From Stappia stellulata (GTDB taxonomy: Bacteria > Pseudomonadota > Alphaproteobacteria > Rhizobiales > Stappiaceae), in NCBI RefSeq assembly GCF_020176715.1, contig NZ_JAIVMF010000001.1, positions 496,001-560,000 of the forward strand: 64,000 bases of DNA, written 5' to 3'. The translations under genes were made by a program, and so were the position numbers. Every line of letters starts with the position of its first letter. Position 1 is the stretch's first letter. The notes beneath the pieces are model-generated. The model saw only the letters and a program-made list of their open reading frames with translations. It was not told where the DNA came from and did not search any database. Below are positions 39,329 through 47,652 of the stretch, one piece after another.

Positions 39329-39911
39329 GCGGGCCTCGGCCTGCATGACAAGCGATCAGGGAGCCGGGGCAAGACGCCGCCGCTCTTCTGATGTGTGAAG
39401 CCAGGTGTTCAAGGGACGCGGGAGCGAGCAACTTGCAGGAACGAAACCGTCCCGCGCCCTGTCGTCCTTCCGGCCACTTGGCCGGTACCCAATCCACGTC
39501 GCAGCAGGCGCTGATCCTCGGCATTCCGAACTGATCGGCCGCACCGCGCCCGACACCGGCTGAGGGTGCCAATGGATCCTTGATCGAGTCGGAGATGACG
39601 GCTGCGGCGGGTGGAAACGCCCCAGCAGAAACAATCCCGGGATCGCCTGGGGTTTGCAAAGCGCAGCGAGACCGCGCCACTCTCCGCCGTCATCCCGGGC
39701 CCCGACCCGGGATCCAATCCACGCCACCAAGCGCTCGGGCGCGCGCAGGAGGCATTGCGTTTCCCAACCGTACCGCGTCTCACTCCGGCCAAGGGCACCA
39801 ATAGACCCCGGCTCGCGCTGTCGCTTGGCCGGGGTGACGGCGGTGCGTGCGGCGGAGGGCCCTGCACGACGCGAAATCGGCACGGTGAGCGTTTCTTCGC
39901 TTCACCGTCCC
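39329..39911. repeat. Gene-free block with palindromic intergenic elements
   Basis: No ORF is credible. A clear element spans 39684-39843, bounded by CCGCCGTCATCCCGG and its near-perfect inverse CCGGGGTGACGGCGG. Inside are CCCGGGCCCCGACCCGGG and a CCCCGGCTCGCGCT...GGCCGGGG stem-loop. A degenerate relative (CCGGCCACTTGGCCGG, then ACCCAATCCACG, ending in GATGACGGC) occupies about 39469-39605. The ends and the internal CGCGCT-N-CGCTTG loop resemble the ~219-bp units at 4.3-5.3 kb. The block separates the convergent binding-protein and TRAP permease genes. Confidence 0.7.
39882..39908 (-). terminator. Hairpin after the TRAP permease gene
   Basis: ACGGTGA (39882-39888) pairs with TCACCGT (39902-39908), with GCG/CGC extending the stem inside. 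On the minus strand it follows the stop codon by 3 bases; the downstream GATTTCG is only a weak T-run. Confidence 0.4.
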
Positions 39912-41669
39912 TCACACGAAGAGCAGCACCCCGCCGCCGGCGACAAGTACGGCGCGCAGCAGCGGGCTGAGCGGGGCGATGACGCCGAAGGAGATCGCGC
40001 CGAGGCCCGCCCCGGACTTGAGGGCGGCGAGAAGTGCGGCGACGGGCGTATCGGCGAGCGCGATCAGCGCCGGATTGGCGATCATGCCGAGCGGCACGAG
40101 ATAGAGGCCGAGGCCGAGCGCCATGGCGGAGAACGCGACCTTGAGCCAGTTCTCGCCGACCATGCCGGCGGCGATGAAGACCGCGCCGCAGACCGGGGGC
40201 GTGATGGTCGACAGGAGCGCGTACCAGAAGACGAAAAGATGCGCCTGCAAGGGCTCCAGACCGAGCGCGATCAGCGCCGGTCCCGCGACCGATACGCAGA
40301 TCACATAGGCGGCCGTTGTCGGCACCTCCATGCCGAGCACCAAACAGGCAACCGCCGTGAGCAACAGCGCCGGCCACAGGTAGCCGCCGGAGCCGGAGAG
40401 AATGAGCGAGGTGATCTTCACGCCGAGCCCGGTCATGCCGAGCACGCCGATGATGATCGAGGCGCAGAGGATGATCGCGGCGATGGTGCCGATCTGCTTG
40501 CCGCCGTTGATGCAGGCCTCTTCCAGCCGGAGCAGCGTGCGCTTCCAGTCGAGCGTGAGATTGGCGTCGAGCGCCAGAAGCGCCGCACCGGCGAGGATCG
40601 CAAGCGAAGCGGCATATTGCGGCGTCACCCCGGTGACGAACATGCCCCAGAGCAGCACGGTGAAAGGCACCAGGAAAAACGCCGAGGTGATCGCGACCGC
40701 GCGCAGGGACGGCCGGTCCTCCACCGCCAGCCCCTTGAGCGAATGGCGCAGCGAGAAGGCGTCGATGCCGATCCAGACGGCGAAGAAATAGAGGAACGCC
40801 GGCAGCAGCGCCGCCATGACGATGTCGGAATAGGGCGTGCCGGTCAGCTCGACCATGACGAAGGCGCCCGCCCCCATCAGCGGCGGCATGATCTGCCCGC
40901 CCGAGGAGGCGACCGCCTCGACCGCGCCGGCAAGCGCGCGCGGATAGCCGAGCCGGGTCATCGCCGGCAGCGTGATCGCGCCGGTGGAGGCGACATTGGC
41001 GGAGGCGGACCCGGAGATCGAGCCGAAGAGCGCAGACGACAGCACGGAGACCTTGGCGGCGCCGCCGCGCAGCCGGCCGGCCGCGGCGGCCGCGACATTC
41101 ATGAAGCCCTGCCCCGCCTCGCCGGCGTTCAGCACCGCGCCGAAGATCACGAAGATCGCCACCACATTGACCGACACGCCGGTGAGCTTGCCCCAGATGC
41201 CCCCCTCGGCAATCGTCAGCGTGCCGAAAAGGCTCGCCATCGGCAGGCCCGGATGGCCGAATTCGCCCGGGATTGCCGCGCCCCAGACCGCATAGGCAAG
41301 CGCAAGCGCCGCCACCAGCGGCAACGGCCAGCCAATGGCGCGGCGCGCCATTTCCAGCACCACGGCCAGAAGCGTCAGCGCGACCGCCATCTGGAAGGGG
41401 CCGCCGAGATAGCCGTATTGATCGCCAAGCGCGTCGGCGTTGACCGCGACCCACAGGCAGGCGGCGATCCCGACGGCCGCGATCGCCGCGCCGGACCAGC
41501 GCTCTGCCGGCGTTCTTGCCAGAAGCACCAGCACGAAGGGCAGCGCCAGCGCCATGTGCAACGGCCGGCTGACGAGGTTCGGCACCAGACCGGAGAACAC
41601 CAGAGCCAGATGGAAGGCGATGGAGACGGCGCCAAGGACGGCCCAGAAAAGGCGCGCGGATGGGGACAT
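39912..41669 (-). CDS. TRAP transporter fused permease (4TM/12TM, TAXI type)
   Basis: The 585-residue inner-membrane protein fuses the small (DctQ-like, first about 4 segments) and large (DctM-like, about 12 segments) TRAP subunits. Hallmarks are SISGSASANVASTGAITLPAM, ASSGGQIMPPLMGAGAFVM and VLGMEVPTTAAYVICVSVAGPAL. It imports an organic acid, amino acid or related solute with the Na+ gradient. The partner TAXI binding protein is encoded 138 bases upstream in the same direction. The start at 41669 is favoured because the longer frame begins inside a strong hairpin at 41741-41768, although the ribosome site is weak. Confidence 0.9.
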   Translation of the reverse strand: MSPSARLFWAVLGAVSIAFHLALVFSGLVPNLVSRPLHMALALPFVLVLLARTPAERWSGAAIAAVGIAACLWVAVNADALGDQYGYLGGPFQMAVALTLLAVVLEMARRAIGWPLPLVAALALAYAVWGAAIPGEFGHPGLPMASLFGTLTIAEGGIWGKLTGVSVNVVAIFVIFGAVLNAGEAGQGFMNVAAAAAGRLRGGAAKVSVLSSALFGSISGSASANVASTGAITLPAMTRLGYPRALAGAVEAVASSGGQIMPPLMGAGAFVMVELTGTPYSDIVMAALLPAFLYFFAVWIGIDAFSLRHSLKGLAVEDRPSLRAVAITSAFFLVPFTVLLWGMFVTGVTPQYAASLAILAGAALLALDANLTLDWKRTLLRLEEACINGGKQIGTIAAIILCASIIIGVLGMTGLGVKITSLILSGSGGYLWPALLLTAVACLVLGMEVPTTAAYVICVSVAGPALIALGLEPLQAHLFVFWYALLSTITPPVCGAVFIAAGMVGENWLKVAFSAMALGLGLYLVPLGMIANPALIALADTPVAALLAALKSGAGLGAISFGVIAPLSPLLRAVLVAGGGVLLFV

Positions 41670-41740
41670 GAGACCAAACCCGGGAGGCCGGGCCACAGCC
41701 TGACAACACAGGCCGGCCGGCACGATGAAATGAGACGGAA

Positions 41741-41768
41741 ACGGCCCGGACACTGACGTCCGGGCCGT
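41741..41768 (-). terminator. Intra-operon hairpin between TAXI binding protein and TRAP permease
   Basis: ACGGCCCGGAC (41741-41751) and GTCCGGGCCGT (41758-41768) form a perfect 11-bp stem with a 6-base loop. On the minus strand it lies 39 bases after the binding-protein stop and is followed by TTTCC. Likely an attenuator or 3'-end stabiliser. Confidence 0.65.
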
Positions 41769-41807
41769 CGATCTCGCCTATCGGTCCTGCGCCAAAAGCG
41801 CAAGCGC

Positions 41808-42764
41808 TTACTTCTGCGCGTCGGTCAGTTCGACCCCGCGTTCGGCGTAGTAGCGCTGCGCGCCGGGGTGGATCGTGCCGGTGATATTGGCAATAAGCGC
41901 ATCCGACACGCCGTTCCACCAGGGGGCGTCGGCACTCATCTTGTCCTTCTGTTCCCAGAAGGTCTTGGTCAGTTCATAGGCGGTGTCGTCGTCCATCGCC
42001 GTCGTGGTGAAGGCGACGACGGGAAGCGAGGTCGTGACGATGTCCTCGCTCTGACCCGCATAGGTGCCGGCCGGAATGACCAGCTTGGTGCGCTTGGTCT
42101 CGGCGATCTGCTCGTCGCTCAGCGACAGGATCGACACGCCGGTGCCGGCCGCCGCCTCGATCACATTGGGCGCGGGATAGGAGCCAGCGGTGACGAAGCC
42201 GTCGATCTGGCCGTTCTTCAGCGCGGGTCCCGCGTTGGACAGCTCAACGTCGGCGAGCGTCACCTTGTCCTTCAGGCCGAAGAGTTCGAGGTATTTCTCG
42301 CCCTCGCGCGCGCCGAAGCTGCCCTTGCCGAGCAGGATGGTCTTGCCGGCGAGATCGTCGAAGCTTTCGATCCCCGCATCGTCGCGCACGACGAAATGCA
42401 TGGTCAGCGAGGGGATCGGGAAGAGCGCGCGGATCTCGGCGAACTTCGGGTTTTCCTTGCCCTTAAACATCGCCTTGCCGCCCTGTGCGAGCGAGACGAG
42501 AACCGGTGGCGTGGTGAAGACATAGTTGCCCGGACGCACGGCGGCTTCCATGACGTTCTGCACGGAGCCCTGGCTTTCCTCGACAGTGAGGATGATCTCG
42601 CCATTCGAGCCGGCCTTCAGGCCTTCCGCAATCTGGACGGCCATTTGATAATAGGATGACCCGGCCGAGGCCGACTTGTAGGTGACCCGCGTTTCGGCCG
42701 CGGCCGACAGCGGAAGAAGCGCCAGCGCGGAGGCGGCGAACGCCAGTTTGCTCCAGATGTTCAT
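41808..42764 (-). CDS. TAXI-family TRAP transporter solute-binding protein
   Basis: The 318-residue periplasmic protein has a signal peptide (MNIWSKLAFAASALALLPLSAAA) and the TAXI family fold (KSASAGSSYYQMAVQIAEGL, LAGKTILLGKGSFGAREGEKYLELFGL, NGQIDGFVTAGSYPAPNVIEAA). TAXI proteins bind small organic solutes such as glutamate or other anions; the ligand here is unknown. It is the first gene of the two-gene TRAP operon, with CGGGAGGGACC before the ATG. The 199 bases upstream contain the strong terminator of the proVWX operon. Confidence 0.9.
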   Translation of the reverse strand: MNIWSKLAFAASALALLPLSAAAETRVTYKSASAGSSYYQMAVQIAEGLKAGSNGEIILTVEESQGSVQNVMEAAVRPGNYVFTTPPVLVSLAQGGKAMFKGKENPKFAEIRALFPIPSLTMHFVVRDDAGIESFDDLAGKTILLGKGSFGAREGEKYLELFGLKDKVTLADVELSNAGPALKNGQIDGFVTAGSYPAPNVIEAAAGTGVSILSLSDEQIAETKRTKLVIPAGTYAGQSEDIVTTSLPVVAFTTTAMDDDTAYELTKTFWEQKDKMSADAPWWNGVSDALIANITGTIHPGAQRYYAERGVELTDAQK

Positions 42765-42908
42765 GGTCCCTCCCGGGGAATTTCTCGTTGCGTCGATGGG
42801 TGTGGCCCGCCCGCCGGAGCCGGAGGCTGCCAACGGCGCGGGACGCCGAGACTAATGCCACCGGCCGCGCCTTGCACGCAGGAAGATTGCGGAACCACAA
42901 CAGGTGAG

Positions 42909-42944
42909 AAAAAACACACCCCGCAGGCGCAGCCGGCGGGGTGT
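42909..42944 (-). terminator. Rho-independent terminator of the proVWX-type operon
   Basis: ACACCCCGC (42916-42924) pairs with GCGGGGTGT (42936-42944). On the minus strand the stem lies 19 bases after the proV stop and is followed by six consecutive T after a short GTG (complement of AAAAAA at 42909-42914). This is one of the clearest terminators in the window. Confidence 0.85.
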
Positions 42945-42963
42945 CGCCTGTCCGCTCGCCATA

Positions 42964-44004
42964 TCAGGCGGCGTGCTCGGCCTTGCGGGGGACGAGCGCG
43001 CGCATGATGTCGGGCATCAGCAGCGTGCCGACGGGCTTGCCGTCGCGCATCACGCGAAAACGCGGCGACAGCGACCCTTCGGCCTTTTCGATCACGCTTT
43101 CCAGATTGTCGTTGTGGTCGATCTCGCCGGCGATCTCGCCGTCGACAGGCTCCGTGCGCATCACCGAACGCGCGCGCAAAACGCGCGCCCGGTAGATGTC
43201 GGCGACGAAGTCGGCGATGTAGGCGTCCGCCGGATTCAGCAGGATATGCTGCGGCTCGCCCTGCTGCACCACCGCCCCATCGTTCAGGATCACCAGATGA
43301 TCGGCGAGCTTGAGCGCCTCGTCGAGATCGTGGGTGATGAAAACGATGGTCTTGCGCAATTCGCCCTGAAGTTCGATCAGGAGATCCTGCATGTCGGTAC
43401 GGATCAGCGGATCGAGCGCGGAGAATGCCTCGTCCATCAGCATGATCGGCGCATTGGACGTCAGGGCACGGGCAATGCCGACGCGCTGCTGCATGCCGCC
43501 CGACAGTTGATGCGGGAACTGCCCGCCAAGACCGCCGAGGCCGACACGCTCCAGCCAGCGCTCTGCCTCCGCCTCATAGTCCTTGCGTTTCCGGCCGCGC
43601 GTGGCCAGGGCCAGGCCGGCGTTGTCGAGCACCGTTCGATGCGGCAGGAGGGCAAATTTCTGGAAGACCATCGACATGGTTTCGCGACGCATCTGGCGCA
43701 GCCGCGCCTCGTCCCACTCCAGAATGTTCTCCCCGTCGACAAGCACCTCGCCTGCGGTCGGTTCGATCAGCCGGTTGAAGTGGCGGATCAGGGTCGACTT
43801 GCCCGATCCCGACAACCCCATGATCACCGTGATCTCGGTCTCGCGGATGTCGACGTTGATGTCGCGCAGGCCGAGCACATGGTTGTGGGTCTCGAGCAGG
43901 TCCGCCTTGCTCATGCCCTCGCCAACCGCCTCCATCGCGGTCACGGGATCGTCCCCGAAGATCTTGTAGAGGTGGCGGATCGACACTTTTACCTGATTGG
44001 TCAT
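42964..44004 (-). CDS. proV: Glycine betaine/proline-type ABC transporter ATP-binding protein
   Basis: The 346-residue ATPase belongs to the quaternary amine (ProV/OpuAA/ChoV) class. It has the long N-terminus typical of the group, Walker A (MGLSGSGKST, about residues 63-72), signature LSGGMQQRVGIARAL, Walker B (IMLMDEAFSALD) and a C-terminal CBS-like region (about 275-340) that in OpuA senses ionic strength. It works with the permease gene 9 bases upstream. Likely substrates are glycine betaine, proline betaine or choline. Last gene of the operon, with a strong terminator behind it. Confidence 0.92.
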   Translation of the reverse strand: MTNQVKVSIRHLYKIFGDDPVTAMEAVGEGMSKADLLETHNHVLGLRDINVDIRETEITVIMGLSGSGKSTLIRHFNRLIEPTAGEVLVDGENILEWDEARLRQMRRETMSMVFQKFALLPHRTVLDNAGLALATRGRKRKDYEAEAERWLERVGLGGLGGQFPHQLSGGMQQRVGIARALTSNAPIMLMDEAFSALDPLIRTDMQDLLIELQGELRKTIVFITHDLDEALKLADHLVILNDGAVVQQGEPQHILLNPADAYIADFVADIYRARVLRARSVMRTEPVDGEIAGEIDHNDNLESVIEKAEGSLSPRFRVMRDGKPVGTLLMPDIMRALVPRKAEHAA

Positions 44005-44013
44005 CGCAGGCTC

Positions 44014-45051
44014 CTATCGGCTGGACTGGCTAGCATCGACACGGGCGAGCGCCGCCTTGGTGACGCGGTCCAGCAGGATGGCGATCATCACGATGCCGAG
44101 ACCGGCAACCAGGCCGACGCCGAGTTCCAGGTTGCGAATGCCGCGCAGCACCAGGACGCCGAGGCCGGGCGCGGAAACGAGCGAGGCGATCACCACCATG
44201 GCGAGGCTCATCATGATGGTCTGGTTCACACCGGCCATGATGTTGGGCAGGGCCAGCGGGATCTGCACGCCGAAGAGCTTCTGCCGGCTGGTCATGCCGA
44301 AGGCGTCGGCGGCCTCGACCACGCTCTGGTCGACCAGACGGATACCGAGATCGGTCAGGCGAATGACCGGAACGATGGCGTAGAGAATAATGGCGATGCC
44401 GTAGAGCTTCGGCTCGGTCACCGAGAAGAGAAAGATCAGCGGAATCAGATAGACGAAGGGCGGCAGCGTTTGCAGCATGTCCAGAATGGGGATCCCGATG
44501 CGTTGCATCCTGTCGGAGCGAGACATCGCGATGCCGATAGGGACACCGAAGAGAACGCATATGAAGGCGCAGACGAAGATGATGGCAAGCGTCTCCATCG
44601 CCGGCTCAAAATGGTCGATGAACGCCAGCAGACCGAGCGTCGCGGCGACGAAGCCCACCACCTTCCAGGAGCGCGCCACGAAAAAGGCCAGGAGCAGAAG
44701 GGCGGGAATGACGATCCACCAGGGTGTGGAGGTCATCACCCAGATCATGTCGCTGAGCATCCAGCTCAAGGGTTGCGTCAGCGGGTCGATGACAATGCGC
44801 AGACCGTCGCGAATGGCCAGGAAACCCTGCTCGAGGCCGAGTGTCAGGTCGCGCGACTGCGGGATCGCGCCGCAGGCTTCGTGAAGCGCATCGAGGGAGG
44901 GAAAGGGAAGATCGCGAAGCGAGCCCGCTCCGGCGTCGTCTCCGCCGGTCCGGGCCATCAGGTCGGCCATGGACATCGGCCCGTCGTTGCCGGAGGCATC
45001 GCACCATGCCCTCAGCCCGAGCGTATCGAACACACCGTCATAAGTTGCCAT
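44014..45051 (-). CDS. proW: Glycine betaine/proline-type ABC transporter permease
   Basis: The 345-residue inner-membrane permease has an N-terminal extracytoplasmic or amphipathic region of about 90 residues and then six or more segments. The BPD_transp_1 core includes RMQRIGIPILDMLQTLPPFVYLIPLIFLFS and VVEAADAFGMTSRQKLFGVQIPLALPNIMAGVNQTIMMSLAMVVIASLV, the EAA loop and the conserved post-loop helix of ProW/OpuAB. It lies between proX and proV; a terminator-like hairpin separates it from proX. Confidence 0.92.
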   Translation of the reverse strand: MATYDGVFDTLGLRAWCDASGNDGPMSMADLMARTGGDDAGAGSLRDLPFPSLDALHEACGAIPQSRDLTLGLEQGFLAIRDGLRIVIDPLTQPLSWMLSDMIWVMTSTPWWIVIPALLLLAFFVARSWKVVGFVAATLGLLAFIDHFEPAMETLAIIFVCAFICVLFGVPIGIAMSRSDRMQRIGIPILDMLQTLPPFVYLIPLIFLFSVTEPKLYGIAIILYAIVPVIRLTDLGIRLVDQSVVEAADAFGMTSRQKLFGVQIPLALPNIMAGVNQTIMMSLAMVVIASLVSAPGLGVLVLRGIRNLELGVGLVAGLGIVMIAILLDRVTKAALARVDASQSSR

Positions 45052-45112
45052 TGATTGTTCCGGACCGGATCGGTCCGCCCTTGTTGTTGTTGCAAGACAA
45101 GGTGTTGCAATG

Positions 45113-45142
45113 AAAAGGACGGAGCCGGTTCCGGCTCCGTCC
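45113..45142 (-). terminator. Intra-operon terminator between proX and proW
   Basis: GGACGGAGCCGG (45117-45128) and CCGGCTCCGTCC (45131-45142) form a perfect stem of up to 12 bp, realistically 10 bp with a 6-base loop. On the minus strand it lies after the proX stop and is followed by TTTT (complement of 45113-45116). It should make the binding-protein transcript more abundant than that of proWV. Confidence 0.8.
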
Positions 45143-45178
45143 GCAGGGTCGAAGGGGGGCCTTCGCCGTCGCTCCGGA

Positions 45179-46159
45179 TTACTGGAGCAACTTTGCCAGG
45201 CGCTCGCGCGCCGCGTCGCTGAGCCAGGGACCCCACTCGTCCTGATGATTGGTGAGGTAGTAGACCGCGGCCTCCTCGGCGGAGGCGTTGTTCTCGTCCT
45301 TCCAGGCGAGCAGTGCGCTCATCGTGTCGGTCTTGAAGGTCATCTTCGACATGAGTTCGGCGATAGCCGGCTCCCGCTTTTCCAGATCGGTCAGGATCGC
45401 GGTGTAGATCTTGGCCGTGGGGAAGCCGGACGGCTTGGGGTTCGGATTGTCTTTGTTCTGATTGGCGGCATGGGCCGCCTCATCGTACTCACCGAGGTCC
45501 ACCTTCACCATGTCGAACTTGCCGAGCGGAACGGTCGGGCCCCAGTAGTAGCCGAACCAGGGCTCGTTGTCCGCGTAGGCCGCGGCCATGGAGGAGGCCA
45601 GGGTCTCACCGGAGCCGTGGTTGAACACCTCGATGCCCGACGATTCCAGATCGAAGGCACGGATCAGATTGTCGCTGACAACCCGGCAGCCCCACCCTTC
45701 CGGGCAGTTGTTGAAGCGGCCGCCAACGAGCTCGGGATTGGCCATCACGCCGTCGATGGTCGCGAGCTCGGGATGCGCCTCGACCAAATAGGCCGGCAGC
45801 CACCAGCCCTCGATACCGCCCGGCGCCAGCACTTCGCCGGCCTGCTTGAGCTTTTTTTCCGCGATGAGGCGTTCATAAACGTCGCCCACGGAGTTCTGCC
45901 AAAGCTCGGTCACGATGTCCGGCTCGCCGTTTTCGGCAACCGAAGCCATCGCCGGAACCGTGTCGGAGGGAACGGCGGAAACGGTGCAGCCGTAGCCCTG
46001 TTCCATGATGAACTTCGCGACGGTGGTCACGATTTCGGCCGATGCCCAGTTCATCTGGGTGATCGACACCTCACCGCAAGATGCCTCCTCAGCCTGCGCC
46101 GAAAGCGGCAGGAGACACGAAGCCGCGAGAGCGGCCGCCGTCAAGGTCAGTTTCCGCAT
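45179..46159 (-). CDS. proX: Glycine betaine/choline-type substrate-binding protein
   Basis: The 326-residue OpuAC-domain protein has a signal peptide (MRKLTLTAAALAASCLLPLSAQA). It is rich in conserved tryptophans that form the aromatic cage for quaternary amines in this family (QMNWASAEIV, VTELWQNSVGDVYE, GGIEGWWLPAYLVE, NEPWFGYYWGPTVPLGKFD, DEWGPWLS). It probably binds glycine betaine, proline betaine or choline. Two cysteine pairs (ASCGEVS/YGCTVS and NCPEGWGCRV) may form disulfides. AGGATGATTTC precedes the start. A long AT-rich promoter region lies upstream. Confidence 0.9.
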   Translation of the reverse strand: MRKLTLTAAALAASCLLPLSAQAEEASCGEVSITQMNWASAEIVTTVAKFIMEQGYGCTVSAVPSDTVPAMASVAENGEPDIVTELWQNSVGDVYERLIAEKKLKQAGEVLAPGGIEGWWLPAYLVEAHPELATIDGVMANPELVGGRFNNCPEGWGCRVVSDNLIRAFDLESSGIEVFNHGSGETLASSMAAAYADNEPWFGYYWGPTVPLGKFDMVKVDLGEYDEAAHAANQNKDNPNPKPSGFPTAKIYTAILTDLEKREPAIAELMSKMTFKTDTMSALLAWKDENNASAEEAAVYYLTNHQDEWGPWLSDAARERLAKLLQ

Positions 46160-46703
46160 GAAATCATCCTGAATTTTTGGGGAGAAGAAGAAACGATCGG
46201 GACAGCAAGCAAGGCCGGCAAGCGGCGCATGTCGACGCCGGCACACCGGCGCCGCATCGCTCTGGACAACGTCTTTTGATTTTCCCGATCATTGCGGGGT
46301 CGTATAACCGAGCGTAATTAAAAACTCAAATCCAGCAAAATGACCTGAACGTCACAACGATGACAACTTACATTAAAAAAACACCCTGAAATTGAGGTCA
46401 TATTGCCTTTTTCAACCAGAGTCTCAAACCTCAAAAACACCCGAAATACTGCGGTTGGACCCTACGTTAACTTTATCTAACACCGCAAGGCCTCAACACG
46501 TCTTGAGATCCGGCCGATTTCTTGCGCTGCAGCCTGTGGAAGACTCGACCGGAACCGCAGGACCAGAACATGGTACCGGACGACAATCTGGCGGCCTGCG
46601 CTGATGTCTTTGCTTGTGCGCGGTTCCGCGCTAGGCTGTTTTCGTTGTTCGTGCCCCGCATTCTCATGCTCCCTCACACCGCGCGACGAAGGTCCGCTCC
46701 TGG
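46160..46703. promoter_or_regulatory. AT-rich divergent intergenic region between proX and the peptide-type ABC genes
   Basis: This 544-base gap has no supported gene. Its centre (about 46310-46490) is strikingly AT-rich for this GC-rich window and includes runs such as AATTAAAAACTCAAA and CATTAAAAAAACACC, which fit promoters. Inverted repeats seen are ATGACCT (46340-46346)/AGGTCAT (46395-46401), TGCGGT...ACCGCA around 46451-46485 enclosing GTTAAC, and CTCAA-N6-TTGAG near 46491-46506. A 70-codon frame at 46392-46604 has no ribosome site or family resemblance and is not called. Confidence 0.5.
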
Positions 46704-47648
46704 ATGCTGGTCTATGCCGCCAAACGCTTCGCCAGCCTGGCTGCGACGCTCCTCGTCGCGACGCTTCTGGCGTTCGTGGTGCTGGAGATCCTGCCGGGCG
46801 ATCCGGCACAGCTGATGCTCGGGCTGAACGCGCAGGACGACACGCTGGCGGCCCTTCGCCAGGAGCTCGGCCTCGACCGGCCCGCCTGGGTCCGCTATCT
46901 CGCCTGGATCGGCGGCTTTGCGACCGGCGACCTCGGCACCTCCTATACCTATTCCGTGCCCGTTGCCGATCTGGTGGCGGATCGCGCCGTCGTGTCGCTG
47001 CCCCTGGCGTTGATCGCGCTGGCGCTTTCCACCGTCATTGCCATTCCCGTCGGCGTCTATGCCGCGCGCCATCGCGGCGGCTGGCAGGACGGCGGCATCA
47101 TGGCGCTGACGCAGATCGGCATCGCGATCCCGAATTTCTGGTTCGCCATGCTGCTGGTCTATGTCTTCGCGGTGACCTTGCGCCTCGTCCCGTCAGGCGG
47201 GTTTCCGGGCTGGGGGGGCGGCATCGGTCCGGCACTTCTAGCGCTGACCCTTCCCGCCATCGCGCTGGCGCTGCCGCAGGCGGCAATCCTTGCGCGCGTC
47301 ATGCGCTCCGCCCTGATCGACGCGCTGCATGAGGACTATGTGCGCACGGCGCGCGCCAAGGGGCTGACCCGCAACGCGACGCTGTGGCGGCACGCGGTGC
47401 GCAATGCCTTCATTCCGGTGCTGACGATCCTCGGCCTGCAATTCTCCTTCCTGATCGCCGGCACGATCATCATCGAAAACGTCTTCTATCTGCCGGGACT
47501 GGGACGGCTGATCTTCCAGGCGATCACCCAGCGCGACCTGATCGTGGTGAAAAGCGTCGTCGTGCTTCTGGTCGGCACCGTCATTGTGGTGACCTTCCTC
47601 GTCGACATGGCCTATGCCGCGGCCGATCCGCGGCTGAGGAAACGGTGA
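46704..47648 (+). CDS. Peptide-type ABC transporter permease (DppB/OppB family)
   Basis: The 314-residue inner-membrane permease has a first membrane segment at residues 9-29 and the DppB hallmark EILPGDPAQLMLG. It then has six segments with the EAA loop (MRSALIDALHEDYVRTARAKGLTRNATLWRHAVRNAFIPVLTILG) and a GTIIIENVFYLPGLGRLIFQAI stretch. It pairs with the DppC-type permease gene 4 bases downstream. No binding-protein gene precedes it on this strand; the nearest candidate is at 37.8 kb. Confidence 0.92.
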   Translation: MLVYAAKRFASLAATLLVATLLAFVVLEILPGDPAQLMLGLNAQDDTLAALRQELGLDRPAWVRYLAWIGGFATGDLGTSYTYSVPVADLVADRAVVSLPLALIALALSTVIAIPVGVYAARHRGGWQDGGIMALTQIGIAIPNFWFAMLLVYVFAVTLRLVPSGGFPGWGGGIGPALLALTLPAIALALPQAAILARVMRSALIDALHEDYVRTARAKGLTRNATLWRHAVRNAFIPVLTILGLQFSFLIAGTIIIENVFYLPGLGRLIFQAITQRDLIVVKSVVVLLVGTVIVVTFLVDMAYAAADPRLRKR

Positions 47649-47652
47649 ACCC

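Noticed and set aside
41670-41753. Longer N-terminus of the TRAP permease beginning at 41753
   Set aside because: That start codon lies in the loop of a perfect 11-bp hairpin, and the extra residues are not like other TRAP permeases.
46392-46604. 70-codon plus-strand frame in the AT-rich gap
   Set aside because: No ribosome site, no hydrophobic or family pattern, and composition shifts from AT-rich to GC-rich within the frame.
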